The notes under the pieces are model-generated. The model worked only from the letters and a program-made list of their open reading frames with translations, had not been told where the DNA came from and made no database searches. Both the position numbers and the translations under genes were made by a program. 64,000 bases of DNA from Schistocerca nitens (taxonomy: Eukaryota > Arthropoda > Insecta > Orthoptera > Acrididae), in the NCBI RefSeq assembly GCF_023898315.1, contig NC_064619.1:347954650-348018649 (forward strand), given 5' to 3'. This document shows, in pieces, positions 58,023 to 64,000 of this stretch (position 1 is the stretch's first letter; each line of letters begins with the position of its first letter).

Positions 58023-58960
58023 GCTCGGTAGAGTAGACTCTGCCCGCACGAGTATCATTGTGCAAGTGCCTAACTGGCTCTTAAACTGGGATAAAATGGG
58101 CCCGACTTGACTATCGTCGCCTGTTTCTGATACTGATATAGAGACAAACGCACCAACCGTATTGTTTTACGGTCACACTGTGGGCGGTGTGCATACTGCA
58201 TCCATTGGCAAGACAGTCTATCGGTGCAGGCGTTGAGGAGTGTGCGCGAGCGTCCCTCGGCCAGCTCTGCCCAGTTCTGAAGTTTTTCCGTCGCTCACGT
58301 TACTATTTGTATGCTGTGACACATTTGTTCATAGTTATCTCTCTCCATTTGGTACGCAGGCTTTGTTCGTGCGCTTTTGACGATTTTTGGCTTCACGTTC
58401 GAATTCTTGTCGGTTTGTTCTTACATATTACTGTACCGTTAGCCGTCGTCCACTAAGTATTTGCGGCCACTTGCCGTTTCTCATATGGGTAGTGCGTTAA
58501 AAAATCGACAGAGGATAGATCTGGCCAGCATGCAAGCCGGAGGCCACACTCTTACATATGTCTTCATGTTGTTTCCTGTGGAAGTGGTCGGCGGTTTCCT
58601 TCGCTGGCTTTCTCTTAGAAGCGGCCTTGTTTCCATTGTTGTAGTACTGAAGCACATACAAATTTAGTTTGCACGTAAAATTCTGTACGTAGCTTTGCGT
58701 TATTTCAATTTCACATAATTAAACTGTCTGAACATTACTGACTATACACACATTTTCATGTGCGTTGCTTGCCTTGCTGCAGCACGGAAAATAAGGGAAC
58801 CAGTGGAAAAATCCTTCTATAGGAACACAGAAAATGCGCACATGTTTCTGTTTATTTAAAAGACCAGCTGTCTCGTTCGACATTCTCAGCACGTAATTTT
58901 TGTTTTAAATTTTGCCATGTGTACATATTCGGGATTTTTTATGCTGAGAGATGATACAGT
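58023..58960. other. Unassigned spacer
   Basis: Short open frames (58187-58456, 58461-58667) with hydrophobic stretches but no recognisable domain. Nothing else seen. Confidence 0.35.
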
Positions 58961-59640
58961 GGCCGTGCGAAAGAGACAGGAAAGTATAAACGCTGGAAGG
59001 TAGTAGACAGTGCCAGTGCTGTGTTGTAGAAAGATTGGAGACAATGGCATTGCGAGAGAAAGAGAGGGAAACGGTGGCAGTGGAACATATTTGACAGTGA
59101 CAGAACAGTGCTAGAAAAAGAGTGCAGGAGACATTAGAACTATGAGCGGGAGTGGGGGTGGGAGGGGAAGGGAGTATAGAGGAAGAGAAAGTGAAAGTGG
59201 GAAAGTGGATGAGAACTAGTTAGTGCCAGCGAGAGGCATAGTGCATGACAATGACAACGAGGAGGAGAGAGAGTGACGGAGAGAATAGGTAGCAGCAGTA
59301 AGAAGGAAGGAATGAGACACTGGCAGTAAAACAGAGCAACAGGAAGGCAGTGGCATAGGGAGGAGACTGTAGTAGTAGTACAAAATGAAGGATACCCTGG
59401 CTATGGCACAGGTGACAGTAACGGAGAGACACAACTGGCTCCCTACTTTTCAGCCACAGTGTTATGAATAAACTGGAACATATTTGAATTTTTGTGCAGT
59501 AACTGGATCATTTTTCCGCTGATTTTATTACATTTTTCTGGCGGTAACCTCCCTGAGCCTTCTCGCCAATACTGAATTCTAGCAGCTACGCCAACAGAGG
59601 GTGCTGTTCTCTTATTTTCGTGCTTTGTTGTCATCCATTT
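58961..59640. repeat. Purine-rich tract and adjoining repeat-like sequence
   Basis: From about 58970 to 59440 the plus strand is dominated by A and G (gagagaaagagaggg, gggtgggaggggaaggg), with repeated motifs of the form a-c-agtgacag. A less biased 59441-59640 part with gctgttctcttatttt follows. It resembles a degenerate repeat body. Open minus frames rich in S and L are artefacts. Confidence 0.5.
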
Positions 59641-61262
59641 TACTTCTTCCTCTAGTTGGTTTGATCAATTATTCGTATATTGCTGTATCAGTCCCATAAG
59701 CTTGTTCTTGTGTATGTTATTATTTTTATCTATAATTACCACAAGAGCGTCTATGAATCACTCATTGTCACTTAACCATTTTATTTTCAACAATTTTAAA
59801 TTGAACTTTATTTGTGTTTTTAATTTAATACATTTTCTCACTGTAATAACGTATAAAATTGGCTAGCCCACTAAAGACTTTGCCTGTTGTATTCTTCATT
59901 TTATTGTATTCTGTATAATTTTATAATTGTAGAATATGTGTAGACTTACAGTAGCGACATATAACGAGCTTTCTTCACAAACCCATGTTGTGGTTACTAT
60001 ACTGCACTTTGTTATGAGCAGAAGAGCTGCTAACAGCATGACTCCGCCAGCTCTATGGCCTACTTTACACCATATTAAAATTATATGCTATCATACAAAG
60101 CTGATTTTGTGACGATGACACTATGGTTTCATTATATTAGGACGTGTTGTACTATAGTTATACCTTGTCATATTTGAAACGAATGTGTCCACATCTGTTG
60201 AAGTAATACATTTGGTTATGGCAGACTTTGTTGTTTTATGATGTAAATTTTTCACTATTTGCAATTCGTTTCCCATGCTATGCTGCACATCTCAAGACGG
60301 TTATTGCTGACCGAAATCAGTAGTCTCAGGACCAAACGTTTTGCGATCATTGACGGAAATAAAAGAAATTATAGGAACCTTGTTATTGCAATGTCCGTAG
60401 TATATAAGGGAAACGCATGTTCATTTTTCTTTTATTGTATACCCGGTTCGCTTTTTTGCTATTTGTGCTGAATACTTGACGGGGCTTCCATTGATGTTGC
60501 TGTAATTGTTCTCAAGGTGCAGGGTTTTTTCAGGATATAGTTTAGTCCGATTAAGTAATGGTGGAAGTGCAGTTCACCTTTGTGGATGGCCGTTCCGGTG
60601 TCACTCACAGGGAGCATCGCACGTTAGAGACCAGATACGGCAGTCACATTTTTTTTATTTCAATTTCTTTACGCGCTCACCCACAGATCACCTTTTTATA
60701 TTCTCCTTAAAAAACAACAAAACTTTATTTATATTTCAACCTTAAATTATTATTTTGAAAAGTATCATTCCTTGTAAATGTGGTCTATAAAATAAAAGAA
60801 AAAAACTAAAAAGATAAAAAAACGAAAATTGTAAGATGTACGACCTGTTTTAAAACATCAGATAACAAGTCCACAATTTGGCAATAAATAAATAAATAAA
60901 TAATAACTCACAGATATATTTGCCCTTTTATGTAACTAACTTGTATTCTGCAGTTTAAGAATGTTTATAAAAATAGTTTATGCCTTTATAATTATTGTGA
61001 TGAAATAAGCATTGCCTTTTCTTGTATGCGATGTTTGTGACTGCCGACCCCGGGACTGGTATGGTTGTCTGAGGGACGCGAGTTGCTTGTTACGTGTTAA
61101 TATTACGTGAAAAATGTAGGAGTTTGAAGAAACAAAATCTGGTATTCATGTAAATTACTTCCACACAAAGGAGCATTCAAGATCAAAATTAACTACCCTA
61201 TTTATCACTGACAACATAATGACAAACAAAATAATTTAGACGATTGTACAAAGAAGTTCAGC
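59641..61262. other. AT-rich spacer
   Basis: AT-rich, with an AATA-type microsatellite at about 60885-60904. No gene, repeat boundary or motif that I can support. Confidence 0.4.
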
Positions 61263-61273
61263 AATTAAACATA

Positions 61274-61476
61274 GCCCGCCGGTGTGGTCGAGCGGTTCTA
61301 GGCGCTTCAGTCCGGAACCGCGCTGCTGCTACGGTCGCAGGTTCGAATCCTGCCTCGGGCATGGATGTGTGTGGTGTCCTTAGGTTAGTTAGGTTTAAGT
61401 AGTTCTAAGTTCTAGGGGACTGATGACCTCAGCTGTTAAGTCCCATAGTGCTCAGAGCCATTTGAACACTTTTTTG
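61274..61476 (+). mobile_element. tRNA-derived SINE
   Basis: gcccgccggtgtggtcgagcgg head, B box ggttcgaatcc, tail gctcagagccatttgaac, then a T run. Flanked by AATTAAACATA (61263-61273 and 61477-61487). It is the best preserved copy of the main subfamily. Confidence 0.95.
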
Positions 61477-61589
61477 AATTAAACATATACAAGGCTAAAT
61501 GACTTAACATCTAGTATCGTAGGTCTACACAAATAGCCTACAGTGAAACCTGTCCATTGATAATAGCCCTAAAAGAAATATTGTTAAAA

Positions 61590-62570
61590 ATCTACTAAAT
61601 TAATATGCATAATCAGTCTGGCAAATTTGACAAACAGAATGGGCACCTCCAGACGTATATTTCCCATGAGCCCATTTCTTGCTGTTCGTGTACTGTACCC
61701 ACGTTTTACTTGATCTGGTATTGGCGAATGAATCAAGACATACAACAGAAAAACTGTCATCGTCTTCACTATCACTACTCATTATCAAGGAGAAGAAGAC
61801 ACGGAATATGTTTAGAACTTTTGTTCTTTCTGCTTTCTAGTCTTTTTTTCTTCAGCTGGGGAAAGACGCTTCTTGAGATCCGTGGAACTTTTTTTTCCTT
61901 TTGAGTTCCTCTTTCACAGTAGTGTTCGTGAGGATAATCAAGAATATCTTTGGCTGTTGTTCTTCCTTCGTTTTTCCTTGCTCCAACTTGTGGGAAAGAT
62001 CTGATGTCTTTCGGAGAAACAATAACAGGCCTAGACCGAACATTCTCCAAGCCACTGCAAGAAGGCTGGGACTCAGTTTTCTTGTGTCGTGAATTTGGTT
62101 CGCGGAGACCTTTAGTGTTTGAATTTCATTATTTCCTTCTTTTATCGTGTCAGAATATATAGCAGTAGGGCTATCAGAATTTAGTCCATCTGTTACGAAA
62201 CAAGGAGCAAATTCATGGTCGCGAAAGACGTCTCTATTGAAGGGGAAAATGCCACAAGTGTTTAGTCCTGCTGGGATATTTGGTGGCGTAAGCTCAGGAG
62301 GACATGCAGAAGTAACAATTCCTGGAATTTCCTACATTTTCGTTGTCGACTCTGGGTGATTTAAGATCCACGAATCACTTGCAGTATTCCCGTACTTCTT
62401 CAGTGGTTCGTACATTTGCCGTTGTAAAGGTTGCAATTGGTGCGAGCAGTAAAACGGAAATGACAAGAAAACAAAACCGTTCTCTTTCGCATAGTTGATC
62501 TCATTACTTGACAATGAGACATACCATTATCAAGGAGAAGAAGACAAGGACTATGTTTAGAGAACTTTGT
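61590..62570 (-). pseudogene. Pogo/Tigger-like transposase C-terminal half with PHD-like finger
   Basis: Minus strand from 62560: CLLLLDNGMSHCQ (second catalytic D in LLLDN), NGFVFLSFPFYCSHQLQPLQ, MYEPLKKYGN and WILNHPESTTK of the DDE domain. After a break come PELTPPNIPAGLNTCGIFPFNRDVF and FAPCFVTDGLNSDSPTA. The end (61790-61600) reads EDDDSFSVVCLDSFANTRSSKTWVQYTN...GGAHSVCQICQTDYAY, a C-terminal cysteine-rich PHD-like finger with at least one cysteine replaced (Y in WVQYTN). Frame breaks and the absent N-terminal half show it is inactive. Confidence 0.8.
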
Positions 62571-62599
62571 AAAAATGAAAAAGTTTTTCAAAAAATTGC

Positions 62600-63758
62600 A
62601 AAAATATGTGGAAAACAAATGGAAAAATCCAAAGTAATCGTGCATCATATCCTAGACGAATGTGTTCCGCGTCTTAAGGGATGGGAAAAACCCACCATGG
62701 TGTAATAGCAGTGTTAGAAAACTCCTACGTAAGCAAAGAGACTTCGCATCAGATTACAGAGAAGTAAAACCTCGCTGACAAAAGAAATCTGAACGAAGTG
62801 TAAAAGAGAGTAAGGACAGCAATGAGAGAAGCGTTCAATGGTTTTGAAAGTAAGACGATGTCAACCTATATGAGTAAAAACCCCAAGAGGTTTTGGTCGT
62901 ATGCAAAATCAGTAAGTGGGTCAAAATCATCTATTCATTCACTCCGTGACCATACTGGCACCGAAACGAAAAATGCCAGAGAGAAGGCTGAAATACTAAA
63001 TTTGGTCTACCAAAATTGTTTCACCGCAGAAGATCATAACACGGTCTCTCCTTTCAACCGTCGAACGAACGTCAAAATGGAAGATACTGAGATAACCGAT
63101 CGCGGAACAGAAAAATAACTACAATCACTTGGTAGTGGAAAGGCGTCAGGACCAGATGAGATAGCTATAGGATTCTACAAAGACTACGAAAAAGAACTTA
63201 CTCCTGTTCCAGCAGTAAATACTGTCGTAGACCGCTTGAGCAACGAAGGTCACCTAGCGAGTGGAAGAAAGCGCAGGTCTTTCCCGTTTTTAGAAGGTCC
63301 ATAGTTCAGACGCACACAAATACCGACCTATATCATTGACGTCAGTTGGTTGTGTAAGCATGTTTTATGCTAAAAACTTATGACGTTCTTGGAGAAGGAA
63401 AATCTCCCCTATAAAGGTGGAGTCCGCAAATAGAGATCCTGGAAACTCAGCTCGCTCAGTATCTCCATGAGATCCATAGTGCCTTGGACGATGGCGTTCT
63501 AGATGATGCCGTGTTCCTTGAATTCAGGACGGCATTTGACACTGTCCCGCACTGCCGTTTAGTGAAAAAAATATGAGATTATCTAGTATCGGAGCTGTTT
63601 TGAGACTGGATTCAAGATTTCCTTACAGACAGAACTCAAGACGTCTCTTTTAATGGAACAAAATCAACGAATGTAAAGGTAATTTCCAGTGTAACCCGAG
63701 ACAGTGTGATAGGACATTTGCTGTTTTCAGTATATATAAATGATCTAGTAGAGAGCAT
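62600..63758 (+). pseudogene. Jockey/CR1-like LINE fragment (RT)
   Basis: Contains MREAFNGFESKTMSTYMSKN...KRFWSYAKSVSG, then LVYQNCFTAEDHNTVSPF, then SLGSGKASGPDEIAIGFYKDYEKELTPV (the GP D.I block). RT blocks continue in other frames: FLEFRTAFDTVPH (AFD.V catalytic motif), and SVYINDLVESI at 63735-63758. Intact relatives have FLDF.KAFD.V. Frameshifts near 63118, 63240-63300 and 63540. The fragment is cut at 63758 by the head of another LINE. Confidence 0.82.
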
Positions 63759-63759
63759 T

Positions 63760-64000
63760 GTACCCGTGGTCTAGTGGTAGCGTCTTCGATTCATAATCAA
63801 AACGTCTTCGGTCCCGGGTTCGATCCCCGCCACTGCCTAAGTTTTGATAAATAATCAGCATTGGCGGCCGAAGACTTTCGGCATAAGAAGTCAGCCTCAT
63901 TCTGCCAACGGCCTTGTCAAGCAGGAGCGGATAGAGGTACAGGGCACTCTCTTGTCCTAGGGGTGGGAAATTGCCCCTAAAGGCGGAAGAATCGGCAATG
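63760..64000 (+). mobile_element. 5' end of the tRNA-headed LINE family, runs off the window
   Basis: A tRNA-like head (63761-63836) has an A-box-like gtggtctagtggtagcgtc and a clear B box gggttcgatcccc. It is followed by taataatcagcattggcggcc...ggcactctcttgtcctagggg. The same head and leader occur at 46599-46850, so this begins another copy of that LINE. The head resembles a tRNA but is part of the element. Confidence 0.75.

Noticed and set aside
63761..63836. Possible functional tRNA gene
   Set aside because: A box and B box are present, but the same head followed by the same leader begins the LINE at 46599, so it is part of a mobile element.

Overview
The window looks like accessory chromosome sequence of a large, repeat-rich insect genome. 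The dense tRNA-derived SINEs, Tc1/mariner, hAT and pogo remnants and APE-type LINEs suggest an orthopteran such as a Schistocerca-like grasshopper; that assignment is inference from repeat style. I see no convincing host protein-coding gene, no functional tRNA or rRNA gene, and nothing prokaryotic. Nearly every recognisable coding stretch is transposon derived and most are broken. The clear exception is one Tc1-like transposase that is intact (51538-52560).

Layout. 1-8177: a foldback element, then a minus-strand LINE split by a deleted Gypsy-type LTR retrotransposon (2014-8177, TGTAG...CTACA ends, 4-bp duplication GCCT). Its 5' LTR carries a mariner deletion derivative. 7580-33842: two nearly identical copies in direct tandem (12.4 kb and 13.8 kb). 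They start inside the 3' LTR and join at a 4-bp microhomology inside a SINE. Each copy holds a LINE endonuclease fragment, a broken mariner-like transposase, SINEs, a degenerate plus-strand LINE, a Tc1 inserted in another Tc1, a third Tc1, and a CpG-rich block. The copies differ by scattered substitutions, a 66-bp (AT)n length change and one structurally different segment.

34137-36846: a complete hAT element with matching ends, an 8-bp duplication and a transposase gene with three introns, disabled by two single-base frameshifts. 37000-46440: SINE-like pieces, a pogo-like transposase remnant, two Tc1 remnants and LINE fragments. 46599-52846: one roughly 3.2-kb LINE split by a solo LTR (47143-48766, duplication ACAAG) and by the intact Tc1 (51294-52715, TA duplication). 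52847-64000: SINEs (two inserted in tandem at one target), a GT/GA microsatellite, a second CpG-rich block, a purine-rich tract, a pogo/Tigger remnant with a PHD-like C-terminus, and two LINEs joined end to end.

The elements do not act together as a pathway. They form a stratigraphy in which relative ages can be read from nesting: old LINEs were hit by LTR elements, SINEs and Tc1 elements, and a segmental duplication then copied part of the stack.
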